64,000 nucleotides of DNA from positions 285,554 to 349,553 of the forward strand of contig WHVA01000052.1 of NCBI GenBank assembly GCA_015179125.1, given 5' to 3'. Of this stretch, positions 1 through 11,921 are shown piece by piece (position 1 is the stretch's first letter; every line of letters begins with the position of its first letter). Both the position numbers and the translations under genes were made by a program. Source of the DNA: Gautieria morchelliformis (taxonomy: Eukaryota > Basidiomycota > Agaricomycetes > Gomphales > Gomphaceae). The notes under the pieces are model-generated. The model ran no database searches. It saw nothing but the letters and a program-made list of their open reading frames with translations, and was not told the DNA's origin.

Positions 1-132
1 ACTGTACGTAGTGCATTTTGAAGTGGGATTGTTTTCATCCTCCAGGTAAGCACAGAGCCACAATGCAAAAATTACTATAATCACATATATTCGACTAGCT
101 CAGGTATCGCTCTGTCCGGCGTTAGCGAGTCA

Positions 133-1550
133 ATGACCGACACACCAGTCCCAGCTTTCACACGCAGCACCCTTCCTAAGACTCTTCGAGATTGGAGGGC
201 CAGCGGGTGGAAACCAGAAGGCACAACTCCACGCGATGTTTGGACCCCTCTCGAACCGTTCTTCCTTGAGCAAGGCCTCATATTGTGGAAAAAAGACTCT
301 ATTCCAATGCTTCCATTTCGCGTGGTCCCTGGTAAGGGATTTCCGCGGTCCCCTGATGGCTTCGTCTACAGCGCACTAGTCAGTGATTCCAGTCGGGGAT
401 CACGTTTCGATGTCGTGGTATGGTTCTCCTTTCCATCGGCTTCTTAGCTGAAACATGTTTGTGTACAGAAAGCCATCCACTGTCCCGCTCGTACAATTGA
501 TAACCGCTATGTGCTCATTCGTCTGGTCGCCAAAGGTGATGATGGCTTGAATCATCTCGAAGCTTTGCGTCGTCTTGGTACAGGTGCTGTCGCATTTCGC
601 GGAGATAATCACATCGTGCCGATGTTGCGCGAGATCGTCCTTGATGATATGATCTTTGTTGTATTCCCGCTCTTGCGTGACGGATTTGACTCCCCATGGT
701 ATTATAATTATGGTGAAGTGCTTGATGCTATACATCAGGTGACAGAGGTAAGTTTGGCTTCTCTCGCCTGCTTGAGGCACTCTAATTTCGTTCGACAGGG
801 TCTTGCCTTTTGCCACGAGCGATTGGTGGCCCATCTTGTAAGCTGCCTCAATCTATTTCACTGTATGGCCAGTAGTAATCCAAGGCTTTCTACCAAGGAC
901 ATCGATGTCGACAACATACTTATAAATTTCACTGGTGGCCCCACTCAGGATGGAGTGACTTATGACTCTGGAGGAAATCCTGGGCCTCCTTCACCATTTC
1001 GGGCGGACTTCCCGGTTCGCTATTACTTGAACGACTTTGAGCTCGCCGTATGCTATGGACATGATTCAGACCCGTCCACGCGCGTTGTCAGCGGTCTTCC
1101 CACCAAAGGCTTACATGGAAAATATGGCAGAGCCGTCGTACCTGAGATGCTGTCGGAGCAGCCCTACTGCCCTTTCCGGGCGGATGTGTGGCAGCTTGGG
1201 AGGATGTTTCTCAGATGTTTCCAGGTGGGCGTTGACATCTTAGCCCTGACGGTGGACTCAACCCTGCGCAGCATCTCGATGAGCCGTGGACGCCATTAAC
1301 CCAACTGTTCATCGAGATGACGTCAGAAGCGCCGCTGTCTCGCCCCACAATGGCCCAAGCCTTGAAGTGCATTCGCCAGTTCCGGTCTACCCTGTCCTGG
1401 GACAGTCTTTCCTCACGGGTTCCACGACCCCCGCCTGGGACCCCCCCGAAAAGTATAACTCTTGAACCGTTGCCAGAGCCTGCGACAGATGCTCTAGCAA
1501 CCGACCCTGGGAATGCGCCAGACACCGATAGAGAGTCTCCCAATGTATAG
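133..1550 (+). CDS. Protein-kinase-like protein (agaricomycete expanded family), full-length copy
   Basis: A five-exon model, 133..417, 469..747, 799..837, 898..1224 and 1272..1550, stays in frame throughout and gives 402 residues. All introns are GT-AG and 47-60 nt. After the third splice the frame reads AHLDIDVDNIL (D202, N207), which fits the HRDxxxxN catalytic loop with His-Arg-Asp changed to His-Leu-Asp. LNDFELA (D247) stands where DFG is expected, with Glu for Gly. A segment PFRADVWQLG matches the subdomain IX DVWSLG region. The C-terminal 70 residues are Pro/Thr-rich. No clear glycine loop is visible in the N-terminal 95 residues, so activity is uncertain. Basidiomycetes carry many such divergent kinase-like genes; substrates are unknown. 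A 5'-truncated copy lies at 20.4-21.6 kb. The ATG at 133 is the first in frame; an upstream exon cannot be excluded. Confidence 0.72.
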
Positions 1551-1842
1551 TTCTCATGATACCTACAATACCCTCCGCTAAAGAGCACGATTGGCATAGA
1601 ACATATACAGTATACTAGTATTTCCAAAGCTACTTCTTACTCTACAGCCTTATTGTCTGAAGTATACATTGTTACACCTGCGGCTCTAGCTCCAGAATGC
1701 CATTTCCTAGGACTTACAGCTAGCCTCAAGGTCAGGACCTACAGCAGCGCACGAATCATGTACTTCGACCATGATACAAATGACAGATCGCGGCCGAATT
1801 CTAACCAGGATTCCGAATATTTGCCTCGCCACTCGCTACTTA
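359..1842 (+). repeat. Segmental duplication, copy 1 (partner 20426-21896)
   Basis: The sequence from GGCTTCGTCTACAGCGCAC to GCCACTCGCTACT recurs at 20426-21896 in the same orientation, with all exon lengths conserved (exon 4 differs by one codon). Similarity runs past the kinase stop codon for about 290 bp and stops just before the position that, in copy 2, is the FAD synthetase start. Confidence 0.85.
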
Positions 1843-2510
1843 TCTGAGACCTCATCTGTGAAGAGCGGGTGACTGTAATGTCTTTTTATTCTGTATGGGG
1901 AGTGAGGCTTAACAAAGATTTATTCCAGCTGCGCCTTCCCAGGCATTCACCCTGAGCAGCTTCGACGTGGTAGCGGGTTTGAACGCTGACTCAAGTTGGA
2001 CAGCATCCGACGAGAAGTAGATCCAACCATTAATGCAACATTATAATTTGAATATGCACTCCAGCCAGGGGGGTTGGACTACCAATTGGTACCATTCTTC
2101 TAGACGACCTAATCTGTCCAGTTGTCTTATCGAAGGAATGCATGCACAAGGGATCTGGCTTTATCATCGCCGTATTGTTTTCTTCCAATGTTGAATCCTC
2201 CGTTCGTCAATGAAGCCTACGAAATTTAATCCACCAGCAGACCTTGCGATTCACGGTTCTAAAATCGTGATGCCTGCGATATGGAGGAGATATTAGCCTA
2301 TCCAATTCTCGACCTTGCGCAGCGCGCGCAGCATGCATATCCTTGAAAGCGCAGTTCTTGAGACCCTCATCATGATTCGGAATTCAAAGCAAATTTTCGA
2401 CCCTTCCTATGTGTGTCAATTCTAAGAATGGTGTTCATTCTTTGTGACACTCACTAGATCATCGATATGGATCGTGCTTTGTTCGTTGCCGCATAACAAG
2501 AATAAAGCCA
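1551..2510. other. Intergenic, no gene recognised
   Basis: The first 290 bp are the duplicated kinase 3' flank. From about 1843 on I see no coherent coding frame, tRNA or repeat. Confidence 0.5.
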
Positions 2511-3412
2511 TTATTCAGATGCTGTTGTCATAACATATATTATGCGTAACGCTCTGACTGCATGGTTGCCTACCTGGTAGGGCATACTGTGAATTGCATC
2601 GAAAGGACGGGCATGGGGGATGATGATATGAGGGTCGGGCGGGGACGATCCGCTGTGATGGGCGACACCGGCGGATATGTAGGCGACGATACTGCCGCCA
2701 CCGTGCCTAATGGAGACCCCGAGATGGGCCGCTCGGGGAGGCTTGGCCGCTGCCGCAGACATGGATCCGCTAAGAGGGGAATGGTAAGAGGGGAATGGCG
2801 CAGGCTCGCGGACTGCCAGTGCGAGTGCGAGTGCTGCGATTGGACGGAAGGGAAGGACGGAAAAGATGGGGAATGCGCGGAGTGGAAGGAGGGTGAGCAC
2901 GGTGCGCCGGGGGAGAGGGTGGCGCTCTTGAACGGGTGATTCGCGTTGATGGAGGGGCGCCGGATGGGGAGGGCGGGAGAGGCTTGGGATGTCGGGGAGG
3001 GGGTTGGGGCGGGGGCGGACGTCCCAGGGGGATATGAGCCTGGTACGGGACCAAGGGAAGGAGCCAGGGCCGGGTCCAGGGGACGCAGACGCAAAATGGG
3101 ACGACGAGCCCGACCCAGAGGCCGATGAGGGCGCTAACGCCCCGGGGCTGCTCGCTGCAACGTTTGACGGCGGCGCGATGCGCACAACAATACCAAGCGG
3201 GCCTGCCTCCGGGCGCCGTTACCCGTAGCCGGTACAACAGGGACCACGCGGGGAGAATCCACAGGAGTGTGAACATGCTCCTCGGAAAGACAGAGATTCC
3301 ATACTTGTACACGGTGGAGAGGGCGACGTCCGCGTGCAGGGCGTGGATGGATCAAGGTGCGTGGAGCATGCCGTCGCTGCTTGTCATAACGTTAGTGATT
3401 CTTACATGGTGA
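2511..3412 (-). other. GC-rich island with overlapping open frames, coding status unclear
   Basis: This stretch is markedly richer in G and C than its surroundings. Three overlapping minus-strand frames are open: 2511-3185, 2570-3094 and 2770-3312. Pro/Ser/Ala-rich translation is what GC-rich DNA gives by chance. The frame ending at 3312 begins with two hydrophobic stretches (MFTLLWILPAWSLLY and ALIGLWVGLVVPFCVCV) that could be membrane segments, so a decayed membrane-protein gene with frameshifts is possible. I recognise no family. Confidence 0.25.
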
Positions 3413-3419
3413 TGGAAGT

Positions 3420-4331
3420 CGTCCTGCCTGGTCCGACTATTCGAGCACGGTCAAGCTCACGAGGTAGGTCAATTCACACAGGCAGATTCAGGTCGTTGTA
3501 GAGCAGCAGGCGGGAGCCAAAGTGGTTATGAGGTGGGTGCCAGGACATGAGGGGTGGAAGGGAACGAGAGAGCAGACGAGGAGGCAAAAAAGGCGGCGGT
3601 GGGAGAGACCAGCGAAGAGAGGGAGATAGCAATCGAGTGCCGGGGGGCACTACCCGTAAGCAGAGCGGCGGAGATCCAGCGACACAATGCAAAGTTGAAG
3701 CAGGAAGCGCGGGCAATCTTTGCTAAGTCCCTCAGAACTATGTTTACACATGAGATTGACCCTACAATGCCGTCGGCAGCCTAAGAACATACCGCGCAGA
3801 CAAGCGAGCTTGCTCATACAGCTGACTCGGAGGACGGGACACATATCACTGAACAGGCACCTATACAGGATAGGAAAAACAGATTCGCCCCTCTGCCCGG
3901 CGTGCAGGAACGCTCAGGAGACGGTACACCATTTCTTGTTCCGGCGTCCGGCTTACAGGGAGCAGAGAAAGAGGCTGGGAAGGAAGTTGAAAAGAGGGGC
4001 CAACTCTGTAAAAACGCTTGTGGGAGGGCACAAAGCATTGGAATACCTATTCAGGTACATGCATGACACGAAGCGGTTTGAGAAGCAGTACGGAGACGTT
4101 TCGCTCCCGCCAGCGAAGGAGGACAAGGGGAAGGGGAGAGCCGAAAATTAGTAACACAAAGACACGGGACACAGAATACACACCCCGCTCACAAAGGCAC
4201 GGACACACTCGGGGCCATGCCCTAAGAGTACAAGCAGAGACGGAGGTCAAAAGGAGCACAAGAAAGAAAATGTATATACCGTCTTACATAGGGTACCGCC
4301 CCAAAAGACGTTAAATTGGAAAAAAAAAAAG
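3420..4331 (+). mobile_element. 5'-truncated LINE (non-LTR retrotransposon), RNase H and C-terminal region
   Basis: The plus strand reads MRWVPGHEG, then, after a one-base frameshift near 3550, VEGNERADEEAKKAA. This is the end of the RNase H domain found in fungal non-LTR elements. A further frame (about 3780-4150) contains RTGHISLNRHL and CPACRNAQETVHHFLF, the zinc-knuckle-like C-terminal signature of LINE ORF2 proteins. The fragment ends in an A-tract at 4321-4331, as expected for target-primed reverse transcription. The endonuclease and most of the reverse transcriptase are absent, and at least two frameshifts are present, so it is dead. Confidence 0.8.
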
Positions 4332-4839
4332 GTCACTTCGATCCGCATCGCGATAACACGACCAGTGACCACGACTATAGCTTTATCCAAAGGTTCGCGT
4401 GCGTGTGGCACCAGCGTTGTCGCTGAGACCGCTTGGTATTACGTCGTACCCTTCATTGCCCACTGCGGCCTCGACTCTCTCGATCGCATCCGCTCGGCGT
4501 CAAGTACTCTCGACCATTACATATGTAATACGAGAACCTAGAGACGCTCGCTTTCAGGACGATGGTCGAGTCTTCTCATTCCCACTTTCCCACCGCACTG
4601 CCTTCCTCTTTCCCATGTACCACGATGTCCTCTAACTTGTCCATCGACCATAAGCAGCAGATCCCCAAAGCTTCCACTTTACCCAGGCAAGACGAACCGC
4701 CGTCGATCGTAACCTCGTCTCTGGAACTTTCAACGGTAAGAAAGATTTATTCTCGGAATCTAACAGATCAAGGACATGTACGACTCTCCATGGGATCCAG
4801 ATTGCCTCGCCGCCCACCTCTGGTCTTGCAGCAAGGAGC
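4332..4839 (+). promoter_or_regulatory. Upstream region of the NLR gene
   Basis: About 500 bp lie between the LINE tail and the chosen NLR start. An upstream ATG at 4625 opens a 37-codon frame ending at a good donor (4736), with an acceptor at 4766. The spliced frame then stops before the patatin domain. It may be a 5' UTR intron with an upstream ORF. No TATA box stands out. Confidence 0.35.
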
Positions 4840-7800
4840 ATGGCCATTGAATCTACCTCAACGCCCCAAACCGATTATCACCAGGGTACCGGGCTCAGGT
4901 TGCTTTCACTCGGTAAGTCTTTATGCTTGCTATGTGACACCTTCTGACTCCCTGAACAGACGGCGGCGGCATTCGTGGTTTGTCCGAACTCATCATTCTC
5001 AAGGAAATTATGCAAAGAATTCAGCGCCAAGAAGGGCGAGAAACGATGCCCCTTCCGTGCGAATATTTCGATTTGATCTGCGGTACGAGTACAGGAGGGT
5101 AAGTTGTCTTTCAGATCATGCTTCCAGATCGTCGCCGCGCTCTAATCCGTCCGTCTAGGCTCATAGCCCTCATGCTTGGGCGTCTCCGCTTGTCCGTAGA
5201 TAAGGCAATCGATGCCTATGGCAGATTCGCCTCACAGGTTTTCTCGGACAAGAAACAACCTTGGAAAGATGGAATGTTCAAGGCATCCAAGTTGGAGGCT
5301 GCTTTCAAGGCTATCATTCAGGAATCAATTGGTGACCCTAACGCACGAATGCTCGATATAAGGACTAGCAACAGTGTTTGCAAGGCGTATGTTCTGTTGT
5401 TTCTTCTTGATACGCGGCTGATTGAGCTCAGTGTTGTCTGTGCGATGCCGGCCAAGAATATAGGCACCCCCCGCCTCTTTCGCACGTACAGCGTGGAAAG
5501 GAATGAATCGTTCGACTGCGCTATCTGGGAGGCCGCTCGTGCTACGTCTGCCGCTCCTACTTTCTTCAAACGTATTTTCATCGGCATACCACCTCTGGAT
5601 GAAGAATTTGTCGATGCCGGTCTCGGTTGCAACAACCCTGTCAAGCAAATCCTCAGGGAGGCGGAGCACATCTTTCCGCACCAACATATTGCCTGCGTCA
5701 TAAGTATCGGGACGGGTCATGTCACCACAACGGGCCTACCGGCACCCAGTCTGTTGAATAGGTTCATTCCTTTAGATGTAGCCGAGGTATTGAAGAAGAT
5801 CACGACCGAGTGTGAAGCCACAGCGGAGGAAACTGAATTCCGCTTCAGATCTATTGCGAATGGTTACTTCCGGTTCAATGTTGAACAAGGAATGCAAAAT
5901 GTGACACTAGCGCAGTGGGAAAGGCTGAGAGAGGTGAAGACGCACACCTTGCAGTATCTGCAGCAGGGCAAAGTAGACAAGATGCTCACAGCGGCTGTCA
6001 AAGCTCTGAGAGAGCGGCGGGAAGTGATACCTGCCACACACCTCAGTGCGTACAAGCTGCATTGCCTCACAACTGATGGTATATGTGTTATGATAGACAC
6101 CATTGGTGTAAGCGCTGTCAGCATGGAACATGGAAGAAGAGCACATCTTAATGCTTGCCCTCCACCAACAAGCAGGTTTACTGGAAGAGCTGATATCCTA
6201 ATGCAACTGGAAGGATACTTCTTCACAGACTGGCCATCCGCTAAGGCGGAACAGTGCATATTTGTCTTGTATGGGCTTGGTGGGGTGGGAAAAACACAGA
6301 TTGCATTGACATTCATTGATAAGTTTTATCAACGGTGGGGTAGTGTATCTAGGATTGTTATATTTGGACTAACCTGTTTCATGTTCAGTTTCTGGAAAGT
6401 CTATTACATTGATGCAAGTAGTGCACAAGCCCTAGAGTCAGGCCTTGAAGAGATTGCTTGTGAAGTGGGAATTGGCAAGACTGTCAATGAGGCTCTTCAC
6501 TGGCTTACAGGACAACACCAAAGATGGCTGCTCTTCCTGGATAATGCTGATGACCCAGCCATTAACCTTCGAAAGTACTTCCCAGCATGCAAGCATGGAA
6601 ACATCCTCATAACAAGCCGTAATGTGGAATGTTGGGTGCATTCACCTAACTCCCACTACAATGTTTCAGGGTTGGATCCAGATGATGCTATTCAATTGCT
6701 TCTTACATTCACAATGGCCAAAGATTCTGAGGATAATCAAAGAGTGGCATCTAGGATTGTAAAAGAACTTGGCTATCTTGCCCTGGCTATTGTGCAAGCA
6801 GGTGCTTATATCTCAAAGTCTTGCAACATGGATGAATACCTTCAGACCTTCAAGGTGGACCGGGCACAATTGATGCAGACACATTCTGTGCAGACCCTGG
6901 ATGTCTATCAGTTGGCAGTCTATACAACATGGGAACTTAGCTGCAAACAGCTTAGTGCTACAGCAGTAAGGCTCTTACATCTGTGTGCATATTTGCATTA
7001 TGGTAGTATTTCTAAAAGTATATTTGAAAGAGCTGCTGCTAGGCAGAGTGATGGCCCATTTGATGATGCAAAGGAATTTCTACATAATTTTCAGACTACA
7101 AATGGTACCTGGAGTGACTTCAGATTTCATAATATAATGAATGAGCTGGCATCATACTCGCTGATCAGTATTGATGGAGATAGCAAGACATTTTCCATTC
7201 ATCCACTGGTACATGCTTGGGCTCAAGACCGCACAAGGGTTACAGAACGTGATGCAATCTGCTACTGCACATTACAGATATTATCCCTTTCCATTACAGA
7301 TGGAGAAGGCATAAAGGACTATGCATTCAGGAGGTCCCTTCTGTCTCATATTTCTAAACCACATTCAAGGACAAGTAGTTCTGATATATGCCAGAGCTTT
7401 TGGCAAGTATATAAGGATACAGGGCGATGGAAGGAGGCCATTGAGCTAGGGATGGTAGTGATGGAGACAAGGAGGAGGGTGCTTGGTGAGGAGCATCCTG
7501 ACACATTACTCTCCATGGGGAATCTTGCCTCCACCTATCGGAATCAGGGCCAGTGGAAGGAGGCTGAGGAACTGGAGGTTCCTGTCATGGAGACAAGGAA
7601 GAGGGTGCTTGGTGAGGAGCATCCTGAGACACTACACTCCATGGGGAATCTTGCCTCCACCTATCGCAATCAGGGCCGGTGGAAGGAGGCTGAGGAACTG
7701 GAGGTTCCTGTTATGGAGACAAGGAAGAGGGTGTTTGGTGAGGAGCATCCTGCCACACTACGTTCCATGGGGAATCTTGCCATCACCTATCGGAATCAGG

Positions 7801-9335
7801 GCCGGTGGAAGGAGGCTGAGGAACTGGAAGTTCCTGTCACAGAGACAAGGAAGAGGGTGCTTGGTGAGGAGCATCCTGACACACTAGGCTCTTTGGGGAA
7901 TCTTGCTGCCACATATTGGAATCAGGGCCGGCTGAAGGAGGCTGAGGAACTGGAGGTTCTGGTGATGGAGACGAGGAGGAGGGTGCTTGGTGAGGAGCAT
8001 CCTGACACACTACGCTCTATGGGAAATCTTGCCTCCACCTATAGGAATCAGGGCCACTGGAAGGAGGCTGAGGAACTGGAGGTTCCTGTTATAGAGACAA
8101 GGATGAGAGTGCTTGGTGAGGAGCATCCTGACACACTACACTCTATGGGGAATCTTGCCATCACCTATCGGAATCAGGGCCGGTGGAAGGAGGCTGAGAA
8201 ACTGGAGGTTCCTGTCATGAAGACAAAGAGGAGAGTGCTTGGTGAGGCACATCCTGACACATTGTGCTCCATGGGGAATCTTGCCATCATCTATCGGAAT
8301 CGGGGCCAGTGGAATGAGGCTGAGGAGCTAGAGGTTCCTGTCATGGAGACAAGGAAGAGGGTGCTTGGTGAGGAACATCCTGACACACTACGCTCTTTGG
8401 GGAATCTTGCTGCCACGTATTGGAACCAGGGCCGGCTGAAGGAAGCTGAGGAACTGGAGGTCCTGGTGATGGAGAAAAGGAGGAGGGTGCTTGGTGAGGA
8501 GCATCCTGACACACTACATTCCATGGGGAATCTTGCCTCCACCTATCGGAATCAGGGCCGGTGGAAGGAGGCTGAGGAACTGGAGGTTCCTGTCATGGAG
8601 ACAAGGAAGAGGGTGCTTGGTGAGGAGCATCCTGACACACTACACTCCATAGGGAATCTTGCCGCCACCTACTGGAATCAGGGCTGGCTGAAGGAGGCTG
8701 AGGAACTGGAGGTTCTGGTGATGGAGACGAGGAGGAGGGTGCTTGGTGAGGAGCATCCTGACACACTACGCTCTATGGGAAATCTTGCCTCCACCTATAG
8801 GAATCAGGGCCGGTGCAAGGAGGCTGAGGAACTGGAGGTTCCTGTAATAGAGACAAGGATGAGAGTGCTTGGCGAGGAGAATCCTGACACACTACACTCT
8901 ATGGGGAATCTTGCCATCACCTATCGGAATCAGGGCCGGTGGAAGGAGGCTGAGAAACTGGAGGTTCCTGTCATGAAGACAAAGAGGAGAGTGCTTGGTG
9001 AGGCACATCCTGACACATTGCGCTCCATGGGGAATCTTGCCATCATCTATCAGAATCAGGGCCAGTGGAATGAGGCTGAGGAGCTAGAAGTTCTTGTCAT
9101 GGAGACAAGGAAGAGGGTGCTTGGTGGGGAGCATCCTGACACACTACGCTCTTTGGGGAATCTTGCTATCACCTATCGGAATCAAGGCCGGTGGAAGGAG
9201 GCTGATGAACTGGAGGTTCGTGTTTTGGAGACAAGGAAGAGGGTGCTTGGTGAGGAGCATTCTGACACACTACACTCCATGGAAAATCTTGCCATCCATC
9301 ACCTTTCAGAGTCAGGACCAGCTAAAGGAGGCTGA
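4840..9335 (+). CDS. NLR-like STAND protein: patatin phospholipase, NB-ARC and TPR repeats
   Basis: Exons 4840..4912, 4960..5098, 5159..5386, 5432..6334 and 6389..9335 give 1,429 residues. The N-terminal patatin domain (about residues 18-260) has DGGGIRG at 25, the nucleophile motif GTSTGG (Ser68) and the catalytic DAG (Asp208). NB-ARC (about 390-780) shows the P-loop GLGGVGKTQ (428-436), Walker B WLLFLDNADD, NILITSRN and an MHD-like IHPLVHAW. Residues 793 to the end are 15 TPR units of 42 residues. The family belongs to fungal intracellular receptors used in non-self recognition and heterokaryon incompatibility: the sensor repeats trigger oligomerisation of the nucleotide-binding domain, which switches on the lipase effector. 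Introns 3 and 4 (45 and 54 nt) keep the frame open, so they are easily missed. I start at 4840 because its frame leads straight into RLLSLDGGG. The stop at 9335 follows a 4-nt duplication, so the natural C-terminus is lost or changed. Confidence 0.85.
7434..9332 (+). repeat. Tandem array of 15 TPR-encoding units, 126 bp each
   Basis: Each 42-residue unit follows EAEELEVPVMETRKRVLGEE then HPDTLxSMGNLAxTYRNQGRWK, the kinesin-light-chain type of TPR. Units differ at only a few positions. A higher-order period of six units is visible: units 5-8 match units 11-14, including the odd PVIETRM and PVMKTKRR variants. This points to recent unequal exchange within the array. Confidence 0.9.
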
Positions 9336-9680
9336 GGAACTAGAGGTTCTGGTGATGGAGACAAGGAGGAGGGTGCTTGGTGAGGAGTATCCCAACACAC
9401 TATGCTCTATAGGGAATCTTACCATCACCTATCACAATAGTTGAAGGAGGCCGAGGAACTGGATGTTCTGGTCATGGAGACAAGGAAGAGTTTGTGGGGA
9501 GCATCCTGACATACTATGCTCTATGGGGAATCTTACCATTGCTTGTTTAGTGCAGGGGTAGTGGAAGGAAGCTGAGGAACTGGAGCTTTCTGTCATGAGA
9601 CAAAAATGAGAGTGCTTGGTGAGAAGCATCCAGACACACTATGCTCTATGAGGAATCTTACTGCTATCTATTGGCGCCTG
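9336..9680 (+). pseudogene. Decayed downstream TPR units of the NLR
   Basis: About three more 126-bp units follow the stop in other frames (EAEELEVLVMETRRRVLGEE from about 9330, then ELDVLVMETRK and KMRVLGEKHPDTLCSM). They carry deletions and stops. They were part of the gene before the duplication of CATC at 9293-9300 shifted the frame. Confidence 0.8.
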
Positions 9681-10440
9681 TGAGGGGACAACCCATTGGT
9701 TCCTTTTCCGTCTTATATCTTCCCTCCTCCTCATCTGTTCTGTCCTTTGTTTCTCCTTATACTCCTGAGTTTCACATTCTCCCAGCCATGTCTATGTCTG
9801 GTAGCTTGGTGTGCTCAGTAGGTATATAGTCAGCACCTTAGGTATGGAGATCCTCACCCATTTCTCTCTGGATCTCCTTCACCCCAGGTGCATAGTATAA
9901 TGCTGCTACTTGTCTCAGGAGGATGTTCAGATAGACAATAATTTACATTCTTCTAGGATATATTGGATATATTTTAAAAAATCAACCATAACTGAATTCA
10001 TAGTACATCATTTTGAGCAATTTGGATATTGTGGATATTCTAAATTTTTTTTGAATGTTCTGAGATTTTGAAAATATCTTTGTATGTGCTGAAACATGGT
10101 GTGTATAGATAACAGAGCAATGTCAGATAGGATTTTGATGACTATATGTTAAAAGTATATAGGAAGTTTGTTAGATGTATGATGACAGAATGTAGAACAA
10201 GTATGGTCTCCTATATTATTAAATAGATTTGATAGAGCTGATTAGAAGGTATGTAATAATATGCATGTATAGTATAAAGATATATAACTAATGATGTTTG
10301 GACAGTAAGTTACACACCTTTTCCTAGAGCTGCAGACTATGAGAGAGATTTTTAAGGTTAGGATTAAGCATGCTTTACATGTTCTGGCAACTATCTCAAT
10401 TGTCATATATTTTATGAAATTGTTAAGACTGGAAGTCATA
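9681..10440. other. AT-rich intergenic DNA
   Basis: This stretch is strongly AT-rich from about 9940 to 10440, with no convincing coding frame, RNA gene or LTR ends. Confidence 0.5.
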
Positions 10441-10680
10441 TTTAGACTCAGCCTGAAATGTGGGTTAAGCTGAGGTTTGGAATGGGCTTGGCTTCAACTT
10501 TATAGGTTGCACCCACTCAGTGTTCGGCCCTAATTTTGGGCTCGGGTTTGGTGTTACGATCCATTCCCGAGTCCAGTCCTGAAGCCTCGGCTTTGGTACT
10601 CGCTTGGGAACCTTGGGTTTCTCTTCATACCTTTCCATCACCCCTGACTTCCCTTCCTAGTTAGTTCCCCATGACTTGCG
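10441..10680. repeat. Two gypsy LTR fragments joined in opposite orientation
   Basis: 10441-10552 resembles the left part of the element A LTR (55960-56030 region, including GGCTTGGCTTCAAC and CACTCAGTGTTC). 10553-10680 begins TGTTACGATCCATTCCCGAG and resembles the reverse complement of the other end of the same LTR (56220-56354). The two pieces therefore meet head to head, a rearranged LTR remnant. Confidence 0.6.
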
Positions 10681-11921
10681 AGGAGACTTCCTATAGGATT
10701 TGCATGGTATCTCAAGGTTGCCCAAAGACACAGAGCAAGATGAGTATTTGCATGTGAGAGCAGGGATATCAGGGGAGCGGTGACTCGATGCAGTGAACAT
10801 GTCCATTGGGAAGGGATGCAGATTTAGGGAAGAGTGAGGAAGTTGTGGTCTGTTGGCTGGATTGGTCTTGGTCTTGGGGTGTATGTTCATGGTGTCAGCC
10901 AAAAAAGAATGTCATCATCTAGGAGCTGAGGGGCCATGATGGATGGTGAGGGCCGGTGACCTCACTGACTTCCTCTTCACTGCTGTGACTGTTGGAAATG
11001 CAGGGCAAAGGCCTAGGGGGGGATGAGAAAGATGGACAGAATTTTTTTTTCACTTATTAATATTAAAAAAATTTTGTAACTACCTGTCCATTGTGGGTGA
11101 TGACATGGTAATAGCTGGCTTCACATTGCCTGAAAAGTTCCCAAAAGCCCCGTCTTTCAGGCCCAGCTCAGGCTCTCTGGATCCAGGGACAGGACCTCAA
11201 TGCTGGCCTCATAACAGCCAGAAAGCCCCACCGTTGACGCTCCATCCATGGACCAATGTGGTGGACCATCCATGGACCCACAAACCATAAATTAATAAAG
11301 TAATGTGACCTAACAATCACCTGATCTGAGTTTCTTTGTCATCCCCCTCCCAATACCACAATGTGTCCATAATAACCAAATATAGAACGAATATAATTGG
11401 TTAGAATAATTGTTTAAATTTCTTATCCCTACTCCTCTCCCTCTGCATGCAAGTCCATAAGACTGTTTGTTCACTTTTTCATCATCAATACCAACAACTG
11501 AAAACTTGAAGCTTGAAGCATAAGATCCTTTGCATTGTATTGCAACCAGAGTACTGTGTATCAAGTCTGGTGTGACAGCAAATATAGCATTCACTGGATT
11601 GTGAAGAAATCAACATGGAACAACATAGGAAAGGCTTATCAGAAGGTGAGTATACAATGTTCTACCAGCTTCACACAGTCTAACTCTAGCCAGTACTATA
11701 CTTCCAGCTCTCCATTTATTCACCATTACATGGCCCCTATTCCACCGACAGAACAGAACAGTGCTCCTTCTCAGGCACAAGTAGCTCTAGCTCTAGCTCC
11801 TATGACTCAACAAATTGCATGAGGATGTTCAGGTTGTGGTAGCTTAGGCAGCAACAAGGACTGAACTGATGGCTATTGCAAAAATGCTGTGTAAAAGTGG
11901 CAACCATGAACCCATGGCATT
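10681..11921. other. Intergenic, nothing recognised
   Basis: I see scattered short frames only. A possible splice-like context near 11640 gives no recognisable product. Confidence 0.4.

Noticed and set aside
2511-3185. 224-codon minus frame as a gene
   Set aside because: GC-rich sequence open in several frames, Pro/Ser/Ala composition and no family resemblance; listed only as an unclear island.
4625-4766. ATG at 4625 as the NLR start
   Set aside because: The spliced frame stops before the patatin domain; ATG 4840 leads directly into the conserved block.
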